The translations under genes and the position numbers were made by a program. Of a stretch of DNA of 64,000 bases, positions 37,689 to 46,692 are shown piece after piece. The first letter of the stretch is position 1, and every line of letters starts with the position of its first letter. The notes below the pieces were generated by a model. The model did no database searches. It was not told the DNA's origin and saw only the letters and a program-made list of their open reading frames with translations. The DNA is from Leptolyngbya sp. O-77 (GTDB lineage Bacteria; Cyanobacteriota; Cyanobacteriia; Elainellales; Elainellaceae): NCBI RefSeq assembly GCF_001548395.1, contig NZ_AP017367.1, forward strand, positions 1 to 64,000, written 5' to 3'.

Positions 37689-38399
37689 TTAGGTGGTGCG
37701 GCTTGTTGGCGATCGCCCATCCAGCAGTTCCACAAACGCTCGATGCGCCGGGTCAGCCAGCCCCGCTTGCAGCACATTTAGCACCTCAATCATCCGCCCC
37801 TCCAGCAGCGCGGGCGCGGCCAGCCACAGCCCTGGAAACACGCTGCTGCGAATGATGCCCTCCGCATCGGGTTCCACCAGGACATATTCCTCTGCCTGCA
37901 AGCGAAACCAGCTCAGGCGATTCTCGAAGGTTTGCCAGACCAAATACTCCTGCACGCCATTGCGGCGATAGGCGTTTTGCTTGGCTTCCAGGTCGATCGC
38001 GGCGCTGCTGGTGGCAATTTCTGCGACGAGTTCTGGTGCGCCTTCGATATAGCCGTCATCGCTAATCGTGGAGGTTCCGCCCACCTCAATCCGCAGCAGC
38101 GCATCCGGCTGGGGTTCGTTGTCCATGTCCAGCCGAGTGGTCGTATTGTCTGATCCGCTGACACCCGGCGTTGCCACGCTATAGACCCCTAGCCAGGTGA
38201 TGAGATTGAAATGCGGGTTGCCATGAAACGTTCGGACTGGAGATGCTACGTAAACCACTCCTTCAATGAGTTCTGCTTTGAAATGCTCCGGGGTTGCCTG
38301 ATAGCGGCGCTCAAACTCGGCGCGGGTGAGGCGATCGCCACTTTCTAGCGGCGGCATTGGCACAGAGCGGGCAGGCTGTTGAGGATGTTGCAACACCAT
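37689..38399 (-). CDS. Uma2 family (DUF820) restriction-endonuclease-like protein
   Basis: A 236-residue protein of the Uma2 family, which is greatly expanded in cyanobacteria and has a PD-(D/E)xK fold. Visible motifs: AELIEGVVYVASPV, QPDALLRIE (Asp), and ELVAEIATSSAAIDLEAKQNAYRRNGVQEYLVW, with the catalytic Glu-x-(Ala/Lys) region near ELVAEIA. The role is unknown; association with mobile DNA has been suggested. The convergent RND gene ends 68 bp away. Confidence 0.88.
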   Translation of the reverse strand: MVLQHPQQPARSVPMPPLESGDRLTRAEFERRYQATPEHFKAELIEGVVYVASPVRTFHGNPHFNLITWLGVYSVATPGVSGSDNTTTRLDMDNEPQPDALLRIEVGGTSTISDDGYIEGAPELVAEIATSSAAIDLEAKQNAYRRNGVQEYLVWQTFENRLSWFRLQAEEYVLVEPDAEGIIRSSVFPGLWLAAPALLEGRMIEVLNVLQAGLADPAHRAFVELLDGRSPTSRTT

Positions 38400-38513
38400 T
38401 GGCTACTCTCTAGGGCACTCTTGAAGCGGCACTTTCGAAGCATCGAAAGAGATGGCGCTATTCTAACGAACAGCTTGGGCCATTCTAGATTTTAGATTGG
38501 CAATTTTGGATGG

Positions 38514-39020
38514 CTAGTTCGAGCTGCCGACGGTGTCTGGCTGGGGTAGATCTGGCTGCAAGTTGCAGTCGCCCAGCCCGCAAATCGGATAGGCAGACTG
38601 ATAGAGGCGATCGCGCTTGCCAAACAGGGCATAGCGGTTGTCGCGGACTTGTTCATAGAGGCGATCGCCCGCCCACTTCACCCCCGGCAGCGCCCGATAG
38701 GCCGCGACAAATCCGTTGCCCAGCGGCAGCAGTCGCCCAATTTCTTCCGCCGCGTCGCTGCCCTGCCAGCGTACCTCCGGCGCATCCGCCCGCAGCAAAA
38801 TCATCCCCAGTTCGCAATCCCGTGGAGTAATACCAAACTGCGCCAGCGTCGGTTCATCCTGCATTGGCGCATATCGAAACATCTGACCGCGATCCAGCGA
38901 TTCCAGCAGTTTCACCAGATTAACGCAGAGATTGCAGTTGCCGTCGTAAATCACGAAATAGGGTGCGCTGGCTGACGGACTCGTAGCATCTGGGAAGGAA
39001 GGATTGCGAACGTCAGTCAT
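38514..39020 (-). CDS. DCC1-like thiol-disulfide oxidoreductase (DUF393)
   Basis: A 168-residue thioredoxin-like protein of the DUF393/DCC family. The name-giving motif is visible as YDGNCNLCVNLVKLLE with Cys pair C-x-x-C, followed by the family strand RYAPMQDEPTLAQFG and GMILLRADAPEVRWQGSDAA. Possible redox role in the cytoplasm; no substrate known. The C-terminal GLGDCNLQPDLPQPD has a further cysteine. It lies between an Uma2 gene and the divergent UbiA gene. Confidence 0.85.
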   Translation of the reverse strand: MTDVRNPSFPDATSPSASAPYFVIYDGNCNLCVNLVKLLESLDRGQMFRYAPMQDEPTLAQFGITPRDCELGMILLRADAPEVRWQGSDAAEEIGRLLPLGNGFVAAYRALPGVKWAGDRLYEQVRDNRYALFGKRDRLYQSAYPICGLGDCNLQPDLPQPDTVGSSN

Positions 39021-39214
39021 AGCGCTCCGATAACTTGATGAATTTGTCGTTATCTCTATTCTAGAAACTGAATATCTAGAAACTGAGTGGGGGCGAATCT
39101 GGTTCCAGACCGGATTCTCGACTTCCTCATTTCTTCATCTTTCCGCCATCGCCTGCGACCCTGTAGGCTAAGGATAAATGCATTCATTCCCCAACGCTCT
39201 TGGCAACTCAACCT

Positions 39215-40105
39215 ATGGTGACTCATCCCTCGCCCCAACCCCAACCCACTTGGCTGAAGGTGATACGCCTCTTGCGTTGGGACAAACCCGCTGGACGGCT
39301 GATTTTGATGATTCCGGCACTGTGGGCGGTGGTGTTGGCGGCGCGGGGCAATCCGCCGCCGATTTTAATTGGGGTGATTGTCCTGGGGACGTTGGCCACC
39401 AGCGCGGCGGGCTGCGTGATTAATGACCTGTGGGATCGCAACATTGATCCACAGGTGCAGCGCACCAAAACCCGGCCCCTGGCCTCGCGGGCGCTGTCGG
39501 TGCGGACGGGCATTGTGGTGGCGCTGGTGTCGATGCTCTGCGCCTACGGATTGTCGCTGTATTTGAACCCGCTCAGCTTTTGGCTGTGCGTGGCGGCGGT
39601 TCCGGTCATCGTGCTATATCCGCTGGCCAAGCGGGTGTTTCCGGTGCCGCAGTTGGTGCTGTCGCTGGCGTGGGGCTTTGCCGTGCTGATTAGCTGGAGC
39701 GCGGTGACGGGCACGCTGGAGCTAGAAACCTGGCTGCTGTGGGGGGCAACGGTGCTGTGGACGCTGGGGTTTGATACGGTTTACGCCATGGCCGACCGGG
39801 ACGATGATTTGCGAGTCGGGGTCAACTCTAGCGCGATTTTCTTTGGGCGATATGCGGCGCAGGCAGTGGGCGCATTTTTCACAGCGACGGCGGTGCTGCT
39901 TGGGAAGCTCGGTAGCTTAATGGCGCTAGGCTGGGGGTATTGGATTGCGCTAGCAGGGGCGATCGCCCTCTGGGTCTGGCAATACTTCCGCCTCCGCCAC
40001 ACCCGCACCACCGCTCCAAACCCCGCTCTTTTTGGTCAAATCTTCCGGCAAAATGTCTGGGTTGGCTTTGTGCTGCTGTTAGGCATGGCCCTCGGCTTTC
40101 TTTGA
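39215..40105 (+). CDS. 4-hydroxybenzoate prenyltransferase (UbiA family, plastoquinone pathway)
   Basis: Membrane prenyltransferase of 296 residues. In cyanobacteria this enzyme attaches a solanesyl chain to 4-hydroxybenzoate for plastoquinone. Both Asp-rich prenyl-diphosphate motifs are intact: NDLWDRNIDPQVQRTKTRPLA (in the 70s) and YAMADRDDDLRVG (about 195). Eight to nine helices are predicted, for example LILMIPALWAVVLAARG and LVLSLAWGFAVLISWSAV. The ATG at 39215 is used; a TTG at 39200 is also in frame. It is divergent from the DUF393 gene and is followed by a convergent ycf39. Confidence 0.9.
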   Translation: MVTHPSPQPQPTWLKVIRLLRWDKPAGRLILMIPALWAVVLAARGNPPPILIGVIVLGTLATSAAGCVINDLWDRNIDPQVQRTKTRPLASRALSVRTGIVVALVSMLCAYGLSLYLNPLSFWLCVAAVPVIVLYPLAKRVFPVPQLVLSLAWGFAVLISWSAVTGTLELETWLLWGATVLWTLGFDTVYAMADRDDDLRVGVNSSAIFFGRYAAQAVGAFFTATAVLLGKLGSLMALGWGYWIALAGAIALWVWQYFRLRHTRTTAPNPALFGQIFRQNVWVGFVLLLGMALGFL

Positions 40106-40170
40106 GATTTTTGGCTTTGGATTTTGGATTTTTGATGGCCCGTCGAGCGTCTGTGGGGCTTCCGGCAAGT

Positions 40171-41316
40171 TCATTCGGAGTGCCCTAAGGAAAATTGAGA
40201 TAACACCAGATAACTTTTGGGGCGGAAACCCCGAAAAGGGTTAGGAAGCTGATTCCCAACCCCCCTTCTGCACAGGTACTGCAAAGTGACACCTTCTAAA
40301 CCCTCACTAGGGCTTGGGTTCTTCGACTTTTTTTGAAGGGCGATCGCTTCATTTTTGCGCTTCATCGCCTTTTCTTTCGCCTTTTCCTTCTCGTATTCTG
40401 CTTCCTTCAGCTTTTTCATAATCAAGCTGAAGTATTCCTGCATGTAGCCTTCCAGGGTCGTCAGTTCCTTCGGGTCAATGCCAAAGACTTGATAGGTTTC
40501 TTCCATCGGCGCGGTCAGTGGTTTACCCGTAGCCAGCACTTCAGTAAAGGCGAGGCGATCGGCCTGGTTCCAGCCCCACTGAAAGAATCGGGCGATCTTG
40601 CGGGCGGCCCGCAGCAGCCCCAGCGGCATTCGAGACACTTTGGATTCCTGCCCCGACAAACGCTCACACAGGCGGATAATCTCATACGCGCCCCAAGCCC
40701 GCGACCCTACCACCGGAAACGTGCGGTTAGCCGTTTCGGGAACTTTCAGCGCCTGCACCGCAAATTTGGCTAAATCTTGCGTGTCGATGTAGGCAATCGG
40801 CGACGTTTCCCCCGTCACCCAGACGGCCTGCTTTTCCAGGATGGGAATGGCGTACTGCCCGATTAGCCCCTGCATGAAGCCAGCCGTCCGCAGAACCGTA
40901 TAGTTCAGCCCCGACTCTGCCAAAAACTGCTCGGTGCAGTGCTTGATTTCCATCAGCGGCACGTCGGGATATTTCTCGGCATCCAGGATAGAGAAGAAGA
41001 TAAAGCGCTCGACCCCTGCCAGCTTTGCCGCTCGAATCAGCGCCACCTGTCCTTCCCAATCGACCTGTCGCACACCGAGCGAATCTGTCGCACGAGCCGT
41101 GGCCGCGTCAATGACCGCCGTTACCCCGTCAAAGGCAGGGGGCAATGTCTCTGGTTCGCACAAATCTCCCAGCACCAGTTCTGCGCCCCATTCCCTGAGA
41201 AACGAAGCTCTGCGGAAGCTTCGCACCAGACAGCGCACTGGATAACCTTCATCCAATGCGCGACGAACGACCTGCCTGCCCAGGGTGCCTGTTGCACCGA
41301 CCACGAGTAACGTCAT
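40171..41316 (-). CDS. ycf39: Ycf39-like atypical short-chain dehydrogenase, photosystem II assembly
   Basis: NAD(P)-binding protein of the NmrA-like SDR group. In Synechocystis, Ycf39 binds HliD and chlorophyll synthase and helps make D1 during photosystem II assembly. The N-terminus has the Rossmann motif LLVVGATGTLGRQVVRRALD; WEGQVALIRAAKLAGVERFIF and SPIAYIDTQDLAKFAV follow. The product has 381 residues, about 55 longer than usual. The extra C-terminus is a Lys/Glu-rich helix followed by a segment encoded by DNA that looks like an interspersed repeat (40175-40320), as if a repeat had replaced the native stop. Catalytic Tyr-x3-Lys is not evident, as expected for this group. Confidence 0.88.
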   Translation of the reverse strand: MTLLVVGATGTLGRQVVRRALDEGYPVRCLVRSFRRASFLREWGAELVLGDLCEPETLPPAFDGVTAVIDAATARATDSLGVRQVDWEGQVALIRAAKLAGVERFIFFSILDAEKYPDVPLMEIKHCTEQFLAESGLNYTVLRTAGFMQGLIGQYAIPILEKQAVWVTGETSPIAYIDTQDLAKFAVQALKVPETANRTFPVVGSRAWGAYEIIRLCERLSGQESKVSRMPLGLLRAARKIARFFQWGWNQADRLAFTEVLATGKPLTAPMEETYQVFGIDPKELTTLEGYMQEYFSLIMKKLKEAEYEKEKAKEKAMKRKNEAIALQKKSKNPSPSEGLEGVTLQYLCRRGVGNQLPNPFRGFRPKSYLVLSQFSLGHSE

Positions 41317-41522
41317 TATAGACTTCGTCCGAAATCGTTAACTTTTTATAAGATACACCTTTCATTCTCTAATATTTCGGCCCGCTAGAGAATCCGTTTT
41401 TTTGCGAGACGCGCTGAATAGTAGGCAAGTTGCTAGGCTAGAGAGAGCTTCACCTGTGTTGTGCAGGCTGCAAAGCGGCTTTCAGTTTGTAAAATCTTCA
41501 TTAAAGCCTACCCCTCAGACCT

Positions 41523-41939
41523 ATGCCCAAAGCAGTGTCCCAGAGGAATTCCTCTCCGATCCGAGCAGTGGTGAGCGAGTCTTTTCCAGAAGATAGCCCC
41601 AGTTGCGCGACGGAGCATCCGGTCGATCTGGAGCATGTGCGGCAGGCGCAGCGGGGGCTGCTGAGTGTCGAAAAGGCGCAGCGGATGGCAGAATTTTTTG
41701 CGCTGCTGGGAGATGCCAATCGGCTGCGGATTGTGTCGGCACTGGCACAACAGGAGCTATGCGTCTGCGACTTGGCAGCGGTGGTCAGGATGAGCGAGTC
41801 GGCGGTGTCTCATCAGTTGCGATCGCTCCGATCGCTCCGACTGGTCAGCTATCGCAAGCAGGGGCGCAATGTGTTCTATTACCTGAAAGACAGCCACGTC
41901 TTAAACCTGTATCGAGAAGTGGCAGAGCATCTGGGATGA
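41523..41939 (+). CDS. SmtB/ArsR-family metal-sensing repressor
   Basis: Winged-helix repressor of 138 residues close to SmtB/ZiaR. The DNA-recognition helix is [20 protein letters not shown]. Metal ligands are present at both sites: ELCVCDLA near residues 77-84 (alpha-3N) and [14 protein letters not shown] at the C-terminus (alpha-5: Asp, His, His), with an N-terminal CATEH like that of SmtB. It should release DNA on binding zinc or a related metal. Its usual partner, a metallothionein or P1-type ATPase gene, is not adjacent: ycf39 lies upstream and petM downstream. No clear 12-2-12 operator is visible. A 9-bp duplication in the recognition helix coding region gives RSLRSLR. Confidence 0.88.
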   Translation: MPKAVSQRNSSPIRAVVSESFPEDSPSCATEHPVDLEHVRQAQRGLLSVEKAQRMAEFFALLGDANRLRIVSALAQQELCVCDLAAVVRMSESAVSHQLRSLRSLRLVSYRKQGRNVFYYLKDSHVLNLYREVAEHLG

Positions 41940-42118
41940 GCCAGAGGATAGCTAAGGGCGTTGGATTTTAGATTTGCGATTTTGGGTTTGCGATTTTGGG
42001 TTTTGGGAAAGGTTGGGTAGGGCTGCCTGGTTTCTCGTGGGCGGTGTTTCGTGACTAATCGACGGAAACCGCGCAATCTTCAAACGAACCAGGCCAGCCA
42101 ACCTGAAATTACTCTAAA

Positions 42119-42223
42119 TTACTCTTCGCCGCCCTGGAGCTTAAGCAGCGCAAAGCCTAAAGCCAGCCCCACCAAAATTAGGGTAAAGGACAGAAAGGTT
42201 GCGTTCAGCATTTCACCGCTCAT
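42119..42223 (-). CDS. petM: Cytochrome b6f complex subunit PetM
   Basis: A 34-residue single-helix subunit VII of the cytochrome b6f complex in the thylakoid membrane. The product begins MSGEMLNATFLSFTLILVG and ends FALLKLQGGEE, matching PetM proteins (MSGE-L-N start, K-x-QG-EE end). The ATG at 42223 has a strong ribosome site, AAGGAG, 11 bases upstream. The gene is monocistronic as far as seen, divergent from pdxA, with a gap of 271 bp. Confidence 0.93.
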   Translation of the reverse strand: MSGEMLNATFLSFTLILVGLALGFALLKLQGGEE

Positions 42224-42494
42224 GTTTTCGATATCTCCTTAATTAAGTGCGATTGAGTGGGTCTGGGAGCCTCTGGCTTGGCAGCAACTTGCCCGCAACG
42301 ACCTTGAGCGAAATGCTGCATAAATAGAGATGCATGGATCAGGGTTCAGTTTTGGGCAAGTGTGCCAAGGCTTGCAACATGCATTTTAAGGCAGTTTGCA
42401 GCCCGTTTGGTGGATTGGTTTTGGGTTTTCGTCGGTTTTTGGAACAGCGGTTGCCGTTTGGGGCAGGATTTGTAGCGTTTATCAGGAGAAGAAA

Positions 42495-43559
42495 ATGGTG
42501 CAGCCAAGAGTGGCGATCGCCCTGGGAGATCCGGCGGGAATTGGTTTAGAAGTCGTCCTGAAGGCACTGATGGACTTGACAACCGAGCCACCAGAACAGC
42601 CCAGCAAAATCACGCTAGTCGGCAATCGCGTTTTGCTGGAGCAGACGTGCGATCGCCTCGTGCAGGCAGGATGTTCCCACCTCCCCGACCTCTCTACGCT
42701 CGACCTGCTGGAGGTGCCGCTCGACTCGGCGCTGATGTCCCAAATTGCGCCCGGAGAGGAAAGTGCTGCCAGCGGCGAGGCCAGTTTTCGGTTTTTGCAA
42801 ACGGCGATCGCCCACACGTTAGCAGGTGAGTTTGACGGCATTGTGACTGCGCCCATCGCCAAGTCTGCCTGGAAAGCGGCGGGTCACGTCTATCCGGGGC
42901 AAACGGAGCTGCTGGCAGAGCAGGCAGGGGTAACGCGGTTTGGCATGATGTTTGTTGGGCGATCGCCCCACACAGGCTGGACGCTGCGGGCGCTGCTGGC
43001 AACGACGCACATTCCCCTGCGGCAGGTGCCCGATGCCCTCTCGCCCAATCTGATGACGCGCAAGCTGGGGCTGCTGATTGACAGCCTGCGGGACGATTTT
43101 GGAATTTTGCAGCCGCGAGTGGCGATCGCCGGACTGAACCCCCACAGCGGCGAGCAGGGCCAGCTCGGGCGCGAAGAATTGGAGTGGCTGACCCCCTGGA
43201 TTCACCAAATGCGGCAGCAGCATCCCCACCTGACACTAGACGGCCCCATTCCGCCAGACACGCTCTGGGTGCGGCCAGGGCAGGCGTGGTTTGGCACGTC
43301 GCGTCCGGTGCAGACCCATGACGCTTACCTGGCGCTGTATCACGATCAGGGGCTAATTCCCGTCAAGCTGATGGCGTTTGATTGCGCCGTCAACACCACA
43401 ATCGGGCTGCCCTTTGTGCGGACTTCGCCCGACCACGGCACCGCCTTCGACATAGCAGGTCAGGGCGTTGCTGATGCGAGCAGCATGAAAGCAGCAATCT
43501 TGCTAGCGATCGGCCTATCCGCAAAACGGCTGATATTTCCACAGCCGCTCCAAACTTAG
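42495..43559 (+). CDS. pdxA: 4-hydroxythreonine-4-phosphate dehydrogenase
   Basis: NAD-dependent enzyme of the deoxyxylulose-dependent pyridoxal phosphate route, 354 residues. Typical phrases: [20 protein letters not shown] at the start, [18 protein letters not shown] with substrate-binding Lys, GYPGQTE-like [14 protein letters not shown] with metal-binding His preceding it, [17 protein letters not shown], and [31 protein letters not shown] with further metal His. ATG 42495 has AGGAGA six bases upstream, so the open frame back to 42396 is not used. Full length and intact. Confidence 0.93.
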   Translation: MVQPRVAIALGDPAGIGLEVVLKALMDLTTEPPEQPSKITLVGNRVLLEQTCDRLVQAGCSHLPDLSTLDLLEVPLDSALMSQIAPGEESAASGEASFRFLQTAIAHTLAGEFDGIVTAPIAKSAWKAAGHVYPGQTELLAEQAGVTRFGMMFVGRSPHTGWTLRALLATTHIPLRQVPDALSPNLMTRKLGLLIDSLRDDFGILQPRVAIAGLNPHSGEQGQLGREELEWLTPWIHQMRQQHPHLTLDGPIPPDTLWVRPGQAWFGTSRPVQTHDAYLALYHDQGLIPVKLMAFDCAVNTTIGLPFVRTSPDHGTAFDIAGQGVADASSMKAAILLAIGLSAKRLIFPQPLQT

Positions 43560-43797
43560 TAAGTTCGTATCATTACAATGTGATGATTTCGTGACTTTTT
43601 AATATTTTTTAATCTCATTGCCGAAGAAGTAGCGTGAGAATAGAGATGGTTCAGTATACTGAAATACAAAAGGTAACACTGATTGTAAATAAACGCTAAC
43701 TTTTGATACAGAGTGTTTCGTTGAGTGTTCCTACGTAGGTCAGTCATGCTTGAAGCACTCACGACGTTTCGATAGTTCTAGCGCAGAGGTCGAAATC

Positions 43798-44019
43798 ATG
43801 CTCCAAACCGTTCAATACTCTATGGATCTCCTTCAAGACGAAGCCCGTCAACTGGTTCAAAAAGGGATTGTCAGCCGTCAGCAGCCCATCTACGTCCTCT
43901 GCAAATATATTCCTGCCCGCGAGTGGGCCTGCGTTGAGTGCGAGCTTGAAAAGTGTGATTTTTTGTTGCGCGATCGCATCGGCGATCTGCTTGGCCATGA
44001 GGAGTGGGACAACGACTAG
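43798..44019 (+). CDS. DUF4327 family protein
   Basis: A 73-residue cyanobacterial protein of unknown function. Its recognisable sequence is LLQDEARQLVQKGIVSRQQPI, then VLCKYIPAREWACVECELE and FLLRDRIGDLLGHEEW. ATG 43798 fits the family start; the frame is open to 43750 but without similarity. A strong terminator follows 74 bp later. The 238-bp AT-rich upstream spacer probably carries its promoter. Confidence 0.88.
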   Translation: MLQTVQYSMDLLQDEARQLVQKGIVSRQQPIYVLCKYIPAREWACVECELEKCDFLLRDRIGDLLGHEEWDND

Positions 44020-44092
44020 GCAAACCTGGCTTCAGAACCTTCTGGAGCGACTCTAGCGGCACAACCGTGTAACTACGGAACCTAAAAAAATC

Positions 44093-44136
44093 AACCGGGG
44101 ATCTCTACGCATAATGGCGGAGTGCCCCGGTTTTTT
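44093..44136. terminator. Bidirectional Rho-independent terminator
   Basis: AACCGGGG (44093-44100) pairs with CCCCGGTT (44125-44132), followed by a T run and preceded by an A run. It lies between the convergent DUF4327 and ycf37 genes, so it can serve both. Confidence 0.85.
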
Positions 44137-44174
44137 GTTCAGCACGAAACGGAACCCAGTTCGATCAGCACAGA

Positions 44175-44708
44175 CTAGGCAGGCGTGGCGACGCGCCGCT
44201 TGAGGGACTCGGTGCGCCGCTTGGCAGTGCCGTTTTTCGGGTCAATGGCCAGCGCTTGCTCATAGGCCTCGATCGCCTGCGTGACCAACTGCTTTTTCTC
44301 GTAGGCAAAGCCCAGATTATTCAGGGCAGTCACATACTTGGGCTGCTTTTCTAGAGCCTCTTTGTATTGGCGAATGGCCAGGTCATATTGCTCCTGAGCG
44401 GCGTAGGCATAGCCCAGCGCGTTGTAGACCAAGGCAGCGTTTTCGGGTTCTGTCAGGTCTTTGGACTTGAGCGCTTTTTGGAACTGGGCGATCGCCTGCG
44501 AGTAAAGCTTCTTATCCAGATAAATGCTGCCCAGTTCATAGTATTCCTGCGCTGTGCCAGGGCCCTTGGTGAGCTTGTTTTGCAGGCGCGTCAGGGCAGT
44601 TTCGACCTTGCGCGTTCTGAGCACCTGGCGAAACAGGAAGATACCCGCGATCGCCAGCAGCGCCACCAGCACACTGAGATAGACAACGGGCAGCAAGCTA
44701 TCGTCCAT
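44175..44708 (-). CDS. ycf37: Ycf37-like TPR protein, photosystem I assembly
   Basis: A 177-residue protein with one N-terminal membrane helix (about 6-26, LPVVYLSVLVALLAIAGIFLF) and three tetratricopeptide repeats (about 50-160: YYELGSIYLDKKLYSQAIAQF, YNALGYAYAAQEQYDLAIRQY, LNNLGFAYEKKQLVTQAIEAY). This architecture and length match Ycf37, which supports photosystem I trimer assembly and stability in Synechocystis. Other TPR membrane proteins share the layout, so the symbol is probable rather than certain. Confidence 0.72.
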   Translation of the reverse strand: MDDSLLPVVYLSVLVALLAIAGIFLFRQVLRTRKVETALTRLQNKLTKGPGTAQEYYELGSIYLDKKLYSQAIAQFQKALKSKDLTEPENAALVYNALGYAYAAQEQYDLAIRQYKEALEKQPKYVTALNNLGFAYEKKQLVTQAIEAYEQALAIDPKNGTAKRRTESLKRRVATPA

Positions 44709-45037
44709 AACCTTTAACTTTGACCAAAATAAATTAGACTGAATCCGATAGATTTAATTCGACCCAGAGCGACCAATATCCCATTGAAACGGGGATGCAA
44801 AGACCTGTTTGGTGACGCTCCAGCCGCTTTCTTCAGCCTACACCATCGCGCCGATGCATCGAGGGGCGATCGCCGCTAATCCCTAAGATCTTTATGAGTA
44901 GGGGCTTTTCGGGTCCAGCGCTGCCGAGTGACCGTCTATCGCTCTGCATCAAGCCGAACGGCAACAGACCACTGCTCGAAAATCGTATGCTATGAGAGGT
45001 GGTTTTAGGCTGTGTGCTTGCAGCGGTAGGCGGGTTT
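44709..45037. other. Divergent spacer between ycf37 and hisC
   Basis: Without a convincing gene. One HIP1 octamer near 44865. Promoters not identified. Confidence 0.45.
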
Positions 45038-46195
45038 ATGCTTCCCTTTTTGCGATCCGATTTGGCTCAGTTGGTGTCCTATACGCCCCATCCTGGTGGT
45101 GCAGAGGCGGCGGTGCATGGCTCCCCGACGCAGCCTGCGCGGGTCGATCGGTTGGATACCAACGAAAGCCCCTACGATTTGCCAGACGACCTGAAGCAAA
45201 AACTGGCCTGGGCCTATCAGCATGAACTGGAGGCAAACCGCTATCCCGACGGAGGGCATGCGGCGCTGAAAGGGGCGATCGCCCAATATGCCAACCAGTC
45301 CACGCACCAGTCCGCTCAATCCACCGCAAGCTGGGTCACCTCGGCCCATATTTCTGTCAGCAACGGGTCTGACGAACTCATCCGGTCGCTGCTGATTGCC
45401 ACCTGCCTGCGGGCAGAAGGCTCGGTGCTGGTGGCCGACCCCACGTTTTCCATGTATGCCATCACCGCCAGCACGCTGGGCGTTCCTGTGGTGCGCGTAG
45501 GGCGCGACGAGCAAACCTTTGAAACGGATCTCGCCGCTGCCAGCCATGCGATCGCCACGCCTGCCGCCGGACAGCCCGCCATCCGCGTCGTGTTTATGGT
45601 GCATCCCAACTCGCCCACGGGCAATGCGCTCACCCCTGCCGAGATGGACTGGCTGCGGAGTCTACCCCCCCACATTTTGGTGGTGATTGACGAAGCCTAT
45701 TTTGAATTCAGTCAGCAAACCGTGCTGGCGGAACTGCCCCAGCATCCCAACTGGGTGATTTTGCGAACCTTTTCTAAGGCGTTTCGACTGGCATCGCATC
45801 GCGTTGGCTATGCGATCGCCCATCCCGAACTCGCCGCCACGCTAGAAAAAATTCGCCTGCCCTACAACCTGCCTAGCCTCTCGCAACGCGCCGCTGAGAT
45901 GGCGCTGGCCCACCAGGATGTGCTGCTAGCCGCTATCCCCACGCTGCTGTCAGAGCGCGATCGCCTCTTCCAATTCCTTGCCACGCTACCAGGAATCACC
46001 GTCTGGCCGAGCGCCGCCAACTTCCTATTCCTGCGGCTCCAAAATGATCCGGCAGATGAAACGCTAGAGAACCTGTTTCAAAGCCTGAAATCTGCCGGGA
46101 CGCTGGTTCGCAAGACCTGCGGTGGGCTGCGAATCACAGTTGGCACGCCTGAAGAAAACCAGCGCACCTGCGATCGCCTCAGCAGCCTGCTGTAG
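45038..46195 (+). CDS. hisC: Histidinol-phosphate aminotransferase
   Basis: PLP enzyme of histidine synthesis, 385 residues, fold type I. Family motifs: [75 protein letters not shown], and the PLP lysine in [20 protein letters not shown] 45038 gives [20 protein letters not shown], the cyanobacterial start; an upstream GTG at 44999 adds 13 residues without similarity. Other aromatic aminotransferases are close relatives, but the context-free motif set favours HisC. Confidence 0.88.
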   Translation: MLPFLRSDLAQLVSYTPHPGGAEAAVHGSPTQPARVDRLDTNESPYDLPDDLKQKLAWAYQHELEANRYPDGGHAALKGAIAQYANQSTHQSAQSTASWVTSAHISVSNGSDELIRSLLIATCLRAEGSVLVADPTFSMYAITASTLGVPVVRVGRDEQTFETDLAAASHAIATPAAGQPAIRVVFMVHPNSPTGNALTPAEMDWLRSLPPHILVVIDEAYFEFSQQTVLAELPQHPNWVILRTFSKAFRLASHRVGYAIAHPELAATLEKIRLPYNLPSLSQRAAEMALAHQDVLLAAIPTLLSERDRLFQFLATLPGITVWPSAANFLFLRLQNDPADETLENLFQSLKSAGTLVRKTCGGLRITVGTPEENQRTCDRLSSLL

Positions 46196-46406
46196 CAAGG
46201 GTCTGCGATCGCTCGGTTGATATCGCTCTGTTAAGCAAGCCGCTCTAGCGATGTCTGATTTGCTTGTGATCCCGCTTTAGCCCTGGGCTGGGGCGGCGCT
46301 TTGAGCCATTCAAGCGTTGGGTCTGTGCTGTAGCGAGGCGCTTAAACGGAGAAAGGTTTCTCATCACAGCCTACCGAACCAGTGCAATTAAAGAAGGAGA
46401 GTTGAT

Positions 46407-46619
46407 ATGGCAGAAGTAAAAGTATTTTATGACCGTACAGGTAACACCCTTGTCGTTTGGTTTGGCAACCCTCAAGATGAGGGCGAAGCCGAAGAAACGG
46501 GCGATGAGGTGATTTTGATGAAGGATCAGCAGGGGCGAGTAATTGGGTTTGAAAAACTTAACTTTTTACCGCCTTCCGGTAGTCCTGTCCGCACTGCCTT
46601 TGAAACCGTAGCGCTCTAA
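46407..46619 (+). CDS. DUF2283 family protein
   Basis: A 70-residue protein of the DUF2283 family with the pattern VKVFYDRTGNTLVVWFGNP and GDEVILMKDQQGRVIGFEKLNF. Function unknown; members often lie near mobile or toxin-antitoxin genes. A good ribosome site, AAGGAG, lies nine bases before the ATG. The IS at 46693 lies just downstream. Confidence 0.8.
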   Translation: MAEVKVFYDRTGNTLVVWFGNPQDEGEAEETGDEVILMKDQQGRVIGFEKLNFLPPSGSPVRTAFETVAL

Positions 46620-46623
46620 GTTC

Positions 46624-46672
46624 GTAGTGTTCACTTTAGTGAATATTGGATGACGACTAAAGTCGTCACTAC
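46624..46672. repeat. Imperfect palindrome common in cyanobacterial genomes
   Basis: GTAGTG (46624-46629) and ACTTTAGT (46633-46640) pair with ACTAAAGT (46656-46663) and CACTAC (46667-46672). It may act as a terminator for the DUF2283 gene or be a dispersed repeat. Confidence 0.65.
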
Positions 46673-46692
46673 CAACCTTCTTACTTTTTACT

